Origin: Candidatus Woesearchaeota archaeon
GTDB taxonomy: Archaea; Nanobdellota; Nanobdellia; UBA10117; ARS21
NCBI GenBank assembly: GCA_018698915.1
Contig: JABIPN010000017.1
Location: 1-44,491 of the forward strand
Direction of reading: 5' to 3'
Length of the DNA stretch: 44,491 nt
Below, piece after piece: positions 32,077 to 41,254 of the stretch. The position numbers were made by a program, and so were the translations under genes. A model generated the notes under the pieces. That model had not been told where the DNA came from. It was given only the letters and a program-made list of their open reading frames with translations, and did not search any database. Position 1 is the stretch's first letter. Each line of letters starts with the position of its first letter.

Positions 32077-32084
32077 TTTTTAAA
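32077..32084 (+). promoter_or_regulatory. TATA box for ftsZ
   Basis: TTTTTAAA after CCC lies about 70 bp before the ftsZ ATG at 32153, leaving a leader of about 45 nt. A second TATAAA at 32068-32073 is close by. Confidence 0.45.
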
Positions 32085-32087
32085 CAA

Positions 32088-32107
32088 TTGTTCCATTGTT
32101 GAAACAA
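32088..32107. promoter_or_regulatory. Palindrome over the ftsZ start site, candidate operator
   Basis: TTGTTCC (32088-32094) and GAAACAA (32101-32107) fit TGTTnC(N6)GnAACA, the pattern found at 29456-29475. It lies directly downstream of the ftsZ TATA box, where a bound protein would block initiation. Confidence 0.5.
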
Positions 32108-32152
32108 GTCAAAGACATTTTATTGTCAATTGACCTCGGAGAAAAAAAGAAA

Positions 32153-33229
32153 ATGGATTTCCTTGTACAAAACGCACTGGACTCAGCCAACGAGTTGGCA
32201 AGTTCACAAACAGATGACATGAATATCGGACAAGCAAATATAAAAGTACTAGGCTGCGGTGGAGCAGGAAACAATATGGCTGATTGGTTATATCGAAAAG
32301 GCATCAAAGGTGCTGAAATTATTTCTGTAAACACTGACAAGCTACATCTTGATCACAGAGAAGCTGATAAGAAAATACTTATTGGTAGAGATACAACTCG
32401 TGGACTAGGGGCAGGAGGTAATCCTGACGTTGGTGCACAGTCGGCTCGAGAGCAGATTCATGAATTAAAATCAGCAGTTCAAGGCTCAGACATGGTTTTT
32501 GTTTGCGCCGGATTAGGTGGAGGAACTGGAAGCGGAGTAGCTCCAGTTGCAGCACAAGTTGCAAAAGAAAATGGCGCAATTGTCATTGGTGTTGTCACAA
32601 TGCCTTTCAATATTGAAAAAGCAAGAATTGACAAAGCTGAATTCGCACTTAAACAATTGAGAGAAGTTTCTAATACAGTAATTGTAATTGATAACAATAG
32701 ATTATCTTCTATCGCAGGAAATTTACCTATTCGTCAAGCTTTCGCTGTAGCAAATGAATTAATTTCAACAATGATTAAGAGTATTGTAGAGATTATTTCA
32801 GTACCATCCTTGATTAATTTGGACTACGCAGACGTAAGAGCAATAATGTCCGCAGGCGGAGTTTCAGTTACTGGAATTGGTGAAGCAGACGGTGACAAAA
32901 GAGTAGATGAAGCAACCAAGCGAGCACTTTCAAACCCATTATTAGAAGTATCATATAATGGAGCTTCTGGAGCACTAATTCACATTACTGGTGGACCAGA
33001 TATGACTCTTGATGAAGCCGAAAGAATTGGTGAACTTATAACTGGCGGTCTTGACGCAGATGCAAATATTATCTGGGGAGCAAGAATCGACGATGAGATG
33101 AGAGGAAAGATTCGAGTTATGACAATCATAACTGGAGTAAAATCTCCATTCGTTCTTGGAAAAGCAAGCGCAGTACCATCTCCGCAAGCAATAGAAATGA
33201 ACCACGAGCTTGGTTTGGAGACAATATAA
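32153..33229 (+). CDS. ftsZ: Cell division protein FtsZ
   Basis: This protein has 358 residues from ATG 32153. The tubulin signature GGGTGSG lies at residues 122-128. The N-terminal [21 protein letters not shown] binds GTP. The T7 synergy loop region [24 protein letters not shown] and the C-terminal [19 protein letters not shown] follow. It forms the division ring. The chosen ATG follows GGAG by about 12 nt, whereas TTG 32096 would lie upstream of the predicted transcription start. A palindrome overlaps its promoter. Confidence 0.95.
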   Translation: MDFLVQNALDSANELASSQTDDMNIGQANIKVLGCGGAGNNMADWLYRKGIKGAEIISVNTDKLHLDHREADKKILIGRDTTRGLGAGGNPDVGAQSAREQIHELKSAVQGSDMVFVCAGLGGGTGSGVAPVAAQVAKENGAIVIGVVTMPFNIEKARIDKAEFALKQLREVSNTVIVIDNNRLSSIAGNLPIRQAFAVANELISTMIKSIVEIISVPSLINLDYADVRAIMSAGGVSVTGIGEADGDKRVDEATKRALSNPLLEVSYNGASGALIHITGGPDMTLDEAERIGELITGGLDADANIIWGARIDDEMRGKIRVMTIITGVKSPFVLGKASAVPSPQAIEMNHELGLETI

Positions 33230-33273
33230 TAGTTAAGGCGCACCTCCGAGGTTGTCTTACGACGTCTTAGCCC

Positions 33274-33291
33274 GGTACCCTTCGGGGTACC
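33274..33291 (+). terminator. ftsZ terminator-like UUCG hairpin
   Basis: GGTACCC and GGGTACC pair perfectly around TTCG, giving a cUUCGg tetraloop, and are followed by a T run at 33299-33305. The hairpin lies 45 bp after the ftsZ stop. The intervening 33241-33271 also contains the small palindrome ACCTCCGAGGT (33242-33252). Confidence 0.6.
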
Positions 33292-33341
33292 ATTTACCTT
33301 TTTTTCAATATTTTTATATAGGATTACTATAGTCATTTAAT

Positions 33342-34598
33342 ATGGGTTCTATGGGTGACAAAGTTAGAATAAAACATGCAAGTTATGAATATGAAGGAAC
33401 ACTTATTGATTCTCCAGACGAGAAGATATATTTGCTAAAATTACATAATGGATATAATGTAGGAATACCTAAAGCTAACTCAAAAATAGTAGTTACAGGA
33501 AAAATGCCAAAGAAGAAACTTTCTGAATTAAATATAAAATCTGATAGCAGTCTTCCAAACATATCTTTAATTTCTACAGGCGGGACAATAACTTCAAGAG
33601 TAGATTATAGAACGGGTGCAGTTCATCCAATAACAAAACCTGCAGAATTATTATCACAAATTCCTGAACTAAGAAAGATTGCAAACTTTACAGTCATATC
33701 GCCAATATCAAAGTTTAGTGAGGAACTAAATATTGATGACTGGGCAAAAATTGCAGGAGCTGTTGGAAAAGAATTAAACAAAGAAAATGTTCGAGGAGCG
33801 ATAGTTACTCATGGAACTGATACACTACATTATACTTCAGCAGCATTGACATTTGCGCTAGAAGATTTAGGAAAACCAGTAGCAGTTGTAGGTGGACAGA
33901 GATCCTCAGACAGAGGAAGTTTTGACGGAGCAATGAATCTAATCTGTAGTGCCCATTATGTTAATTCAGATATTGCTGAAGTTGCAATTGTGATGCATGG
34001 AACTTCTTCGGATGATTATTGCATTGCAAATCCTGGAACAAAAACAAAGAAGATGCACAAAACAGCAAGAAATACGTTCAGACCAATTAATTCAATGCCA
34101 TTTACAAAAATATTCAAAGACGGTAGATTCGAAAAACTAAGGGGGCATAAACTAAGACATGCTGGAAAAGTAAATATAAATTCAAATTTTGAAAAGAAAG
34201 TTGCACTAATAAAATATCATCCAGGACTATCTTCAAAAGTTTTAGACTTTTATGTAAAAGAAGGTTATAGAGGAGTAATAATTGAAGGAACAGGTTTAGG
34301 ACATGTTGCATTAAGTGATTGGATGAAATCAATTGAATCAGCAACAAAGAAAATGTTTGTAGGAATGACTTCTCAGGCAATTTATGGAAAAGTAGATCCT
34401 TATGTGTATTCAACAGGGAGAGATTTATTCGAAAGAGGAGTAATTTATCTTGGAGACATGCTTCCAGAAACTGCGATAGTAAAATTATCATGGGTTCTTG
34501 GACAAAGCAAGAAGAAAGATGAAATTCGTGAAATGATGACAACAAATCTTCGTGGCGAGTTATCTGAAAAATCCATTCCAAATGGATTCTTATACTAA
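33342..34598 (+). CDS. gatD: Glutamyl-tRNA(Gln) amidotransferase subunit D (asparaginase-type)
   Basis: This 418-residue protein has a beta-barrel N-terminal domain (GDKVRIKHASYEYEGTLIDSPDEKIYLLKLHNGYNVGIP). The type I asparaginase domain has STGGTITS, VTHGTDTLHYTSAALTF and GGQRSSDRGSFDGAMNL. It releases ammonia from Gln or Asn for GatE. The TATA box TTTATATA at 33313-33320 precedes the start by about 22-29 bp. The stop overlaps the gatE ATG by one base (TAATG). Confidence 0.95.
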   Translation: MGSMGDKVRIKHASYEYEGTLIDSPDEKIYLLKLHNGYNVGIPKANSKIVVTGKMPKKKLSELNIKSDSSLPNISLISTGGTITSRVDYRTGAVHPITKPAELLSQIPELRKIANFTVISPISKFSEELNIDDWAKIAGAVGKELNKENVRGAIVTHGTDTLHYTSAALTFALEDLGKPVAVVGGQRSSDRGSFDGAMNLICSAHYVNSDIAEVAIVMHGTSSDDYCIANPGTKTKKMHKTARNTFRPINSMPFTKIFKDGRFEKLRGHKLRHAGKVNINSNFEKKVALIKYHPGLSSKVLDFYVKEGYRGVIIEGTGLGHVALSDWMKSIESATKKMFVGMTSQAIYGKVDPYVYSTGRDLFERGVIYLGDMLPETAIVKLSWVLGQSKKKDEIREMMTTNLRGELSEKSIPNGFLY

Positions 34599-36016
34599 TG
34601 AAAAATTTAGGACTAAAATCAGGAATAGAAATACACCAACAGCTAAATACTGGAAAGCTTTTTTCACGTTGCCAATCCAGACTTGTTTCAACTAATCCTG
34701 ACTTTATAGTTAAACGAAGACTTCGAGCGCTGGCAGGAGAAATGGGAGTTATAGATATTGCTGCAGCACATGCTGCAGAAAAAGGGCTAACTTATTTTTA
34801 TGAAGTTCATAATAACAATACATCTTTAGTTGAACTTGATGAAGAGCCACCAGAATTAATCAATACAGAAGCATTAGATACAGTCTTATTAGTTTGTAAA
34901 ATGCTAAACTGTAGAATTATTCCATATATTAAAGTAATGCGAAAAACAGTAGTTGACGGTTCAAACACCTCAGGATTTCAAAGAACTTGTTTGGTTGGTA
35001 TTGATGGATATATTGAAACTTCAAATGGAAGAGTTTCAATTGACACAGTAGTACTTGAAGAAGATTCAGCAAGAAGGACTTCTGAAACCAAAGACACCGT
35101 AACTTATAGGCTTGACAGATTAGGAATCCCGTTAATTGAGATTGCAACAGGACCGGATATGAAAACTGCAGAGCAAGTACAGGAAGTTGCAAAAAAGTTA
35201 GGAACAATACTACGTTCAACAGGAAAAGTTATTCGAGGATTGGGAACAATTCGTCAAGATGTAAATATTTCAATAAAAGGGCATGCCAGAGTTGAACTAA
35301 AAGGAGTACAAGATTTACAACAAATACCAAAGATTTCTGAAATTGAAGCTAAAAGACAGAAAGCAGAGATTGATATGGCCAGAAAAACAGAAAGCCATGT
35401 GCGAAATGTAAAAGAAGATCTAACTTCAAAATTTCTAAGACCTATGCCTGGATCAGCAAGAATGTATCCTGAAACAGATCATCCAATAATTAAAGTTGAT
35501 ATGGATAGAGTCAAGGAAATGAAGCTCCCTGAATTAATACCTGGACGAATTAAAAGATACAAAAAATTAGGACTTAATACTGAGCTGGCTGAACGAATGG
35601 CAGACTCAAGAAAGAATGAAGTCTTCGATCGAGCCATGATTAAACAAAAATTAAATCCGACATTAGTTGCAACAACATTATTATCAACCGAAAAAGAAAT
35701 CAAAAGGAAACTCAAACTTGAATCTGGGAGGTTTCCTGAAGAATTTTACTCAAGACTTTTCAAGTTATTAGATCATGCTGAGATCACAAAAGAATCAATT
35801 TCAAAAGTTATGGAACGATTTATGACTGGAGAAGATTTTGATGATATAGTCAAAAACTATAAACCAATTTCAGATGTTGAGCTGAGAAAGATTGTCAAAG
35901 AAAACTATGATAAAGAGCTTCCGCACGGAGCACTCATAGGAAAAATAATGTCTGTAGTTGCAGGCAAAGCAGACGGAAAGAAAGTTGCAAAGTTAATTAG
36001 TGAACTTAAGAGATAA
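34598..36016 (+). CDS. gatE: Glutamyl-tRNA(Gln) amidotransferase subunit E without AspRS-like insert
   Basis: This 472-residue protein has the GatB/GatE kinase cradle (GLKSGIEIHQQLNTGKLFSRC, then NNTSLVELDEEPPE, GFQRTCLVGIDGYIET, RLGIPLIEIATGPDMK and GTIRQDVNIS) and the helical/YqeY-like tail (GALIGKIMSVVAGKADGKKVAKLI). Other archaeal GatE proteins are about 600-630 residues because an AspRS-like GAD domain is inserted. Here KISEIEAKRQKAEID (from about residue 246) passes after some 25 residues directly to LRPMPGSARMYPETD, so the insert is missing. With GatD it converts Glu-tRNA(Gln) to Gln-tRNA(Gln). Confidence 0.93.
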   Translation: MKNLGLKSGIEIHQQLNTGKLFSRCQSRLVSTNPDFIVKRRLRALAGEMGVIDIAAAHAAEKGLTYFYEVHNNNTSLVELDEEPPELINTEALDTVLLVCKMLNCRIIPYIKVMRKTVVDGSNTSGFQRTCLVGIDGYIETSNGRVSIDTVVLEEDSARRTSETKDTVTYRLDRLGIPLIEIATGPDMKTAEQVQEVAKKLGTILRSTGKVIRGLGTIRQDVNISIKGHARVELKGVQDLQQIPKISEIEAKRQKAEIDMARKTESHVRNVKEDLTSKFLRPMPGSARMYPETDHPIIKVDMDRVKEMKLPELIPGRIKRYKKLGLNTELAERMADSRKNEVFDRAMIKQKLNPTLVATTLLSTEKEIKRKLKLESGRFPEEFYSRLFKLLDHAEITKESISKVMERFMTGEDFDDIVKNYKPISDVELRKIVKENYDKELPHGALIGKIMSVVAGKADGKKVAKLISELKR

Positions 36017-36038
36017 TTCTCCGCACCATGTCAAAAAC

Positions 36039-36046
36039 TATATAAA
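36039..36046 (+). promoter_or_regulatory. TATA box for EF-2
   Basis: TATATAAA lies 22-29 bp before the EF-2 ATG at 36068, giving a leaderless or very short-leader mRNA. No Shine-Dalgarno sequence is visible before the ATG. Confidence 0.55.
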
Positions 36047-36067
36047 ACTATCACTCTACAAAAAACC

Positions 36068-38254
36068 ATGGCAGCAGATATGACTACTCAAGTTCTTGAC
36101 GGAATGAAGAGACCTGACGATATCAGAAACATTGGTATCGCAGCGCACATTGACCATGGAAAGACAACTTTCTCAGATAATCTACTTGCAGGAGCAGGCA
36201 TGATTTCCCAAGAGCTGGCAGGAAAGCAAAGAGCTCTTGACTTCGATGAAGAAGAAGCTGACCGAGGAATCACAATTTATTCTGCTAATGTTTCTATGGT
36301 CCACGAAGTAAAAGGAAGACCACATCTAATCAACCTTATTGATACACCAGGTCACGTAGACTTTGGTGGAGAAGTTACTAGAGCAATGCGAGCAGTTGAT
36401 GGAGTAGTTGTTCTTGCTTGTGCAGTTGAAGGTTGTATGCCTCAAACTGAAACAGTTCTAAGACAAGCTCTAAAAGAAAGAGTAAAACCAGTTCTATTCA
36501 TCAACAAAGTTGACAGACTAATCAAGGAATTACAATTAACTCCTGAACAAATGCAAGAAAGATTTGTAAAAATTATTGCAAACGTAAACAAGATGATTAA
36601 GTCATATTCACCAGAAGAGTTTAAAGAAAAATGGCAAGTATCTGTTCAAAAAGGATCAGTAGCTTTCGGTTCAGCTTACCAAAACTGGGCACTTTCAGTA
36701 GACTACATGAAAGAGAAAGGAGTAGGATTCAAAGATATTTATGAATTCTACGAAAAAGATGATATGAAAGGATTAGTAAAAGCTGCACCATTACATGAGC
36801 CAGTTCTAAACATGGTTGTAGATCATTTACCAACACCACTTCAAGCTCAAAAATATAGAATTCCAAAATTATGGCACGGAGATCTTGAATCTGAAGCAGG
36901 AAAATCATTAATGAATGGAAATCCAGAAGGTCCATTAGTTTTTGTAGTAACAAAAGTTATTGTAGATCCCCAAGCAGGAGAAATTGCTTATGGTAGAGTT
37001 TTCTCAGGAACGCTAAGAAAAGGATCAGAAGTAAAATTAATAAATGCTGGTTCCTCAGCAAGAACTCAACAAATTGTTTTGGCAAAAGGTGGTTCAAAAT
37101 TAGTTGTAGATGCAGTACCTGCAGGAAATATTGCAGGAATTGTCGGACTTAGAGCAGCACAAGCGGGAGAGACTGTAACTACTGCAGATATTGAAGGTTT
37201 CGAAGCAATATCGCACTTATTCGAACCAGTAGTTTCCAAAGCTATTGAAGCTAAGAATCCTAAAGATCTTCCAAAGTTAATTGAAGTTCTAAGACAACTT
37301 TCAAAAGAAGACCCAACACTGAAAGTAACAATTAATCAAGAGACTGGAGAAAATATTATGGCCGGTCTTGGAGAATTACATTTAGAAATTAAAGAGCACT
37401 TAATCACTCGAGAAAAAGGAATTGATATTGTAACTTCAGATCCAATTGTTGTATACAGAGAATCCGTCCAAAAAGAATCACCAGTATTGGTTGGTAAATC
37501 TCCAAACAAACACAATCACTTATTTGTAACAGTAACGCCGATGACTGATAAAATGTTTGACGCAATCACTGAAGGGGAAATTCCAGAAACAAAAGTAAGA
37601 AAGAAAAATCTGAAAGAAGTTGTAGAATCATTAACAACTTATGGAATGGATCGAAATTTGGCAAAGAAAGTTAAACAGATTTACAATGGAAACATGTTCA
37701 TTGATGGAACCAGAGGTATTGTTTATATTAACGAAATTATAGAATTAGTTCTTGAAGCATTTAGAGAAGCTATGAATGGCGGACCTTATGGAAAAGAACC
37801 TTGTGGAAAGATGATTGTAACCTTAAAAGATGCAAAACTTCACGAAGACTCAATCCACAGAGGACCAGCACAAATTATCCCATCTATGAGAAATGCAATT
37901 TACAATGCAATGCTAACAGCAGGAACAATAGTTTATGAACCAATTCAAACTATGAGAATTGATGCACCAATTGAATATTTGGGAGCAGTTTCAAAATTAG
38001 TTCAAAGTAATCGAGGTCAACTTATAGATACTGAACAAGGAGATGGAGTCTTAACAATCACGGCAAAAGTTCCAGTTGCAGAATCTTTCGGATTCACTGC
38101 AGCTTTAAGATCTAGCACAGGCGGAAGAGGAGCATGGTTCCTTGTAGATCAAAATTTTGAACAACTTCCAAGAGAATTACAAAATGGAGTTGTTGCAAAG
38201 ATCAGACAAAGAAAAGGAATGAAAGCAGAATTACCAGAAGTAACAACTGATTAA
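36068..38254 (+). CDS. fusA: Translation elongation factor EF-2
   Basis: This 728-residue GTPase has G1 AHIDHGKTT (about 26-34), the switch region ADRGITI, G3 DTPGHVDFGGEV and G4 NKVDR, followed by domains II-V. The domain IV tip reads DAKLHEDSIHRGPAQIIPSMR with His597, the residue that becomes diphthamide in most archaea. The flanking loop is GPAQ instead of the common GGGQ. EF-2 moves tRNA and mRNA through the ribosome. It is transcribed on its own promoter. Confidence 0.97.
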   Translation: MAADMTTQVLDGMKRPDDIRNIGIAAHIDHGKTTFSDNLLAGAGMISQELAGKQRALDFDEEEADRGITIYSANVSMVHEVKGRPHLINLIDTPGHVDFGGEVTRAMRAVDGVVVLACAVEGCMPQTETVLRQALKERVKPVLFINKVDRLIKELQLTPEQMQERFVKIIANVNKMIKSYSPEEFKEKWQVSVQKGSVAFGSAYQNWALSVDYMKEKGVGFKDIYEFYEKDDMKGLVKAAPLHEPVLNMVVDHLPTPLQAQKYRIPKLWHGDLESEAGKSLMNGNPEGPLVFVVTKVIVDPQAGEIAYGRVFSGTLRKGSEVKLINAGSSARTQQIVLAKGGSKLVVDAVPAGNIAGIVGLRAAQAGETVTTADIEGFEAISHLFEPVVSKAIEAKNPKDLPKLIEVLRQLSKEDPTLKVTINQETGENIMAGLGELHLEIKEHLITREKGIDIVTSDPIVVYRESVQKESPVLVGKSPNKHNHLFVTVTPMTDKMFDAITEGEIPETKVRKKNLKEVVESLTTYGMDRNLAKKVKQIYNGNMFIDGTRGIVYINEIIELVLEAFREAMNGGPYGKEPCGKMIVTLKDAKLHEDSIHRGPAQIIPSMRNAIYNAMLTAGTIVYEPIQTMRIDAPIEYLGAVSKLVQSNRGQLIDTEQGDGVLTITAKVPVAESFGFTAALRSSTGGRGAWFLVDQNFEQLPRELQNGVVAKIRQRKGMKAELPEVTTD

Positions 38255-38283
38255 TTTTTAAGTTTTGTTCAGCATAATAATCT

Positions 38284-39270
38284 ATGGACGTAATAAGTCA
38301 AATTGCACTCAGAGTACCAGAAACTCTTGTAGAAATCTCAGAAAGAGGATTAGCAACACTAAAACAAGCCGAACAACAAAGAGGATTTGCAAGATCAATA
38401 CATAGCACGGTTACAAATTCACTAAAAGAATTAACTGGATATTCTAAAGAAAACCGTCCAGAAGAGATGATAAGAACTCCTTTCAAATTTGGAGATATCT
38501 CAGGAAGAGTAGAATCAAAACCAACTTCAAGTGTTTCATACAAAACAGTATTCAGTGAGCTTTCAAATTATATTCAGCACGAACAACAATCTGGAACTAA
38601 AATAATAAATGTAGAGTTATTAGTAAAGAGTTTTTATGAGTTAGTGGGTGATTCAACAAATCCAACTCTTGAACAAAAAATATACTTTGATAATGAAGGA
38701 GAAATTCTTACTGAGGCAGGAATCTCCGAAGAATCACCAGAAGTAACAACTTTTTACACAGAAACATCTAATTATTCAAATCTAAACAAAGGAACAATTT
38801 TAGATAGATTCAAAGCAAAAAGAATTGATGATCATCTTTCAAAAGAAATAATAAAACCTTTTGATAAGTTAGTAAAAGAAACAGCACTAGACATGTTAGG
38901 ATTAGACTCCGATGATTTGCAAGAAACTGCAAGAACTACAATCAGTAGAGAAAACAGAGCATTTGATGTAAAAGTAATTTCCAGAGAAACAATAGGCTAT
39001 TCAAAAATTCTAAAAGAATTATTTAATACTTCAATAACGCGAGCAACTAAACGAAGCGGAGAAATATATTCACTTATTGATTCTCGAGTAGAGGATATTG
39101 GAGATTTAGTGGAAAGATTTAACGTAAAAAACAGAATGCAAGGAAAATATGTTTCCCTGGAAAAATTATCACAAAGAATGGATGAATTAACTATTGAAAA
39201 TACAAAAACACAGAACAGACTAGAATGGAATTACAATCCAGTTCTGGAATTTGCTGCGATTGCGGAATAA
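38284..39270 (+). CDS. Hypothetical protein, soluble, Cys-free
   Basis: This 328-residue protein was not recognised. It lacks signal peptide, membrane segments and cysteines, and is rich in Glu, Lys, Ser and Thr. Helical stretches dominate (VPETLVEISERGLATLKQAEQQRG, SKEIIKPFDKLVKETALDML, LIDSRVEDIGDLVERFNVK, SLEKLSQRMDELTIENTKTQNRLEW). Two central segments look beta-rich. It starts 29 bp after the EF-2 stop and could be read through from it. Its stop touches the convergent GNAT gene with no spacer. Confidence 0.6.
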   Translation: MDVISQIALRVPETLVEISERGLATLKQAEQQRGFARSIHSTVTNSLKELTGYSKENRPEEMIRTPFKFGDISGRVESKPTSSVSYKTVFSELSNYIQHEQQSGTKIINVELLVKSFYELVGDSTNPTLEQKIYFDNEGEILTEAGISEESPEVTTFYTETSNYSNLNKGTILDRFKAKRIDDHLSKEIIKPFDKLVKETALDMLGLDSDDLQETARTTISRENRAFDVKVISRETIGYSKILKELFNTSITRATKRSGEIYSLIDSRVEDIGDLVERFNVKNRMQGKYVSLEKLSQRMDELTIENTKTQNRLEWNYNPVLEFAAIAE

Positions 39271-39795
39271 TTATTTAACTTTTCCATAAACCCATTCATC
39301 ACCAAGTTTACCAAATAAGTTCTTAACATTATTTCTCAAAATACCTTCTTTAACAAAACCATTTTTTTCAATAACTCGCGCAGAAGCAAGATTCCAATCA
39401 TAGACACTTCCATAAATTCGAATAAGATTGAACTCTTTGAAACAATAATCTGTAAAAACACGAGTCACTTCCGTCATTATTCCTTTTTCCCAATGTTCTT
39501 CAGCAAGCCAATAACCTAAATGTCCTTTATGTCCCGGAACTAATGAAGTTATCCCAATCGATCCAGCAAGTCTACCTTCCAAATCAATAACAAGATTAAG
39601 CTTATCTTTATTTCCGCCATAAATATTTTGATTAATCCACCAAACAGCATCCTTTTTTGTGTAAGGATAAGGTACATTTGCAAGATTTTGAATAATTTTC
39701 TTATTATTTATCGATTTAGCTAAATCAGATACATCAGATTTCTTAAATTTCCTCAACGTGAATTTCAAACCTGATTTTGTTTCACCAATTAACAT
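39271..39795 (-). CDS. GNAT acetyltransferase (RimJ/RimL-like)
   Basis: This 174-residue protein has the GNAT_3 pattern: FTLRKFKKSDVSDLAKSINN, VIDLEGRLAGSIGITSL, the acetyl-CoA-binding HLGYWLAEEHWEKGIMTEVTRVFTDYCF, and the final NLASARVIEKNGFVKEGILRN, typical of RimJ/RimL N-terminal acetyltransferases. The target is unknown, but a ribosomal or other N-terminus is plausible. A minus-strand TTTTTAA about 25-30 bp before the ATG fits a short-leader promoter. Confidence 0.88.
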   Translation of the reverse strand: MLIGETKSGLKFTLRKFKKSDVSDLAKSINNKKIIQNLANVPYPYTKKDAVWWINQNIYGGNKDKLNLVIDLEGRLAGSIGITSLVPGHKGHLGYWLAEEHWEKGIMTEVTRVFTDYCFKEFNLIRIYGSVYDWNLASARVIEKNGFVKEGILRNNVKNLFGKLGDEWVYGKVK

Positions 39796-39859
39796 AAAAT
39801 AATTAAGAAATTCACATTAAAAAGGTTTAAGATTTAACAAACCAACCCACACCGCAATC

Positions 39860-39867
39860 TTTTTAAA
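39860..39867 (+). promoter_or_regulatory. TATA box and leader of EF-1alpha
   Basis: TTTTTAAA lies about 50 bp before the EF-1alpha ATG at 39917, leaving a leader of about 25-30 nt. The leader holds the 14-bp palindrome CGACTTCTAAGTCG (39890-39903), able to form a 6-bp stem close to the expected transcription start. No clear Shine-Dalgarno sequence follows. Confidence 0.5.
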
Positions 39868-39916
39868 CATCATCAATCAACTCAAATTACGACTTCTAAG
39901 TCGATAAGAAAATAAA

Positions 39917-41182
39917 ATGGCAGACAAACCACACATTAATTTAGTAGTAATTGGTCACGTAGACCACGGTAAATCCACAACAGTTGGACGACTCCTGTTT
40001 GAAGCAGGGGCTGTAGACGAACAAACATTGGCCAAATTTAAGCAAGAAGCAGCTGAAAAAGGAAAAGCTGGTTTCGAGTTTGCTTACGTTATGGACACAA
40101 TAAAAGAAGAGCGTGAACGTGGAGTAACTATTGATTTAACTTATAAGAAGTTTGAGACCAACAAATATAATTTTACAATTATTGATGCACCAGGTCACAA
40201 GGACTTTATTAAGAATATGATCACAGGTACATCCCAAGCTGACGCAGCTGTCTTAGTAGTTGCAGCAACAAACTCTGTTCAAGAGCAAACAAAGGAACAT
40301 GCGTTCCTTGCAAAAACTCTTGGAGTGGGGCAATTAATTGTTGCAGTAAACAAGATGGATATGGTTAGCTACGCACAAGATAAATTTGACGCAACAGAGT
40401 CAGATGTCAGAAAGCTTATCACAACTTATGGTTGGAAAGCAGATGATGTTAAATTTATCCCAATTGCAGCGCTTAAAGGAGACAACATCAAAGACAATTC
40501 AAGTGAAATGTCTTGGTACAAGGGATCAACCTTGTTATCAGCTCTTGATGAATTGAATCCTCCAGAAAAACCAACAGGTCTTGCATTAAGAATGCCAGTA
40601 CAAGATGTTTATAGCATCAAAGGTATTGGATCGGTTCCAGTCGGAAGAATTGAAACTGGAGAAATGAAGATTGGACAAAAACTTATTGGAATGCCTTCTG
40701 GAAAAGAAGGAGAACTGAAGACAATCGAAGCACACCACGAACAAATGAAGGTTGCAGGTCCAGGAGACAATGTTGGAATCTCTATCCGAGGAATTGGAAA
40801 AGAGGATTTAAAACGTGGAGATGTTCTTGGAACAGCAGACAATCCCCCAACAGTAGCTAAAGAGTTTACTGCGAAGATTGTTGTACTGAACCACCCATCT
40901 GTATTAACAATTGGATATACACCAGTATTCCACATTAATACAGCACAAGTATCTTGTAGAGTTACAAAGATTTTGAAGAAAATCAATCCTAAAACAGGAG
41001 AAACTCTTGAAGAAAACCCAGACTTACTTCGAAACGGAGACGTTGCGGAAATTGTTTGTGTTCCAACAAGACCAACTTGTATTGAAAAGAACTCAGATTT
41101 CCCACAATTAGCAAAAGTTGCTATCCGAGACATGGGTAGAACTGTTGCTGCAGGAATCTGTATTGACGTTGTAAAGAAATAA
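39917..41182 (+). CDS. tuf: Translation elongation factor EF-1alpha
   Basis: This 421-residue GTPase has the G1 motif GHVDHGKST (about 13-21), the effector loop [20 protein letters not shown]3 [15 protein letters not shown] and G4 NKMD, then two beta-barrel domains ([22 protein letters not shown] and later [14 protein letters not shown]). It brings aminoacyl-tRNA to the ribosome. A strong hairpin terminator follows. The adk and uS10 genes lie next, in a cluster related to the archaeal tuf-S10 linkage. Confidence 0.97.
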   Translation: MADKPHINLVVIGHVDHGKSTTVGRLLFEAGAVDEQTLAKFKQEAAEKGKAGFEFAYVMDTIKEERERGVTIDLTYKKFETNKYNFTIIDAPGHKDFIKNMITGTSQADAAVLVVAATNSVQEQTKEHAFLAKTLGVGQLIVAVNKMDMVSYAQDKFDATESDVRKLITTYGWKADDVKFIPIAALKGDNIKDNSSEMSWYKGSTLLSALDELNPPEKPTGLALRMPVQDVYSIKGIGSVPVGRIETGEMKIGQKLIGMPSGKEGELKTIEAHHEQMKVAGPGDNVGISIRGIGKEDLKRGDVLGTADNPPTVAKEFTAKIVVLNHPSVLTIGYTPVFHINTAQVSCRVTKILKKINPKTGETLEENPDLLRNGDVAEIVCVPTRPTCIEKNSDFPQLAKVAIRDMGRTVAAGICIDVVKK

Positions 41183-41189
41183 GGTTAAT

Positions 41190-41207
41190 GAGGGCCTTCG
41201 GGTCCTC
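41190..41207 (+). terminator. EF-1alpha terminator with UUCG loop
   Basis: GAGGGCC (41190-41196) and GGTCCTC (41201-41207) form a 7-bp stem with one G-U pair around a TTCG loop, 8 bp after the stop codon. T runs follow at 41213-41217 and again near 41224-41230. Confidence 0.7.
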
Positions 41208-41254
41208 TCATACTTTTTCTAAATTTTTTTATACTACCTGATTGTTCTATCTAT

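Noticed and set aside
32096-32152. TTG start of ftsZ at 32096
   Set aside because: It lies upstream of the transcription start expected from the TATA box at 32077-32084. The ATG at 32153 has a GGAG in front.
33242-33272. Possible riboswitch or small RNA between ftsZ and gatD (palindrome ACCTCCGAGGT and repeated GTCTTA)
   Set aside because: The elements are short and lie in the ftsZ 3' untranslated region before the terminator. No known riboswitch pattern is visible.
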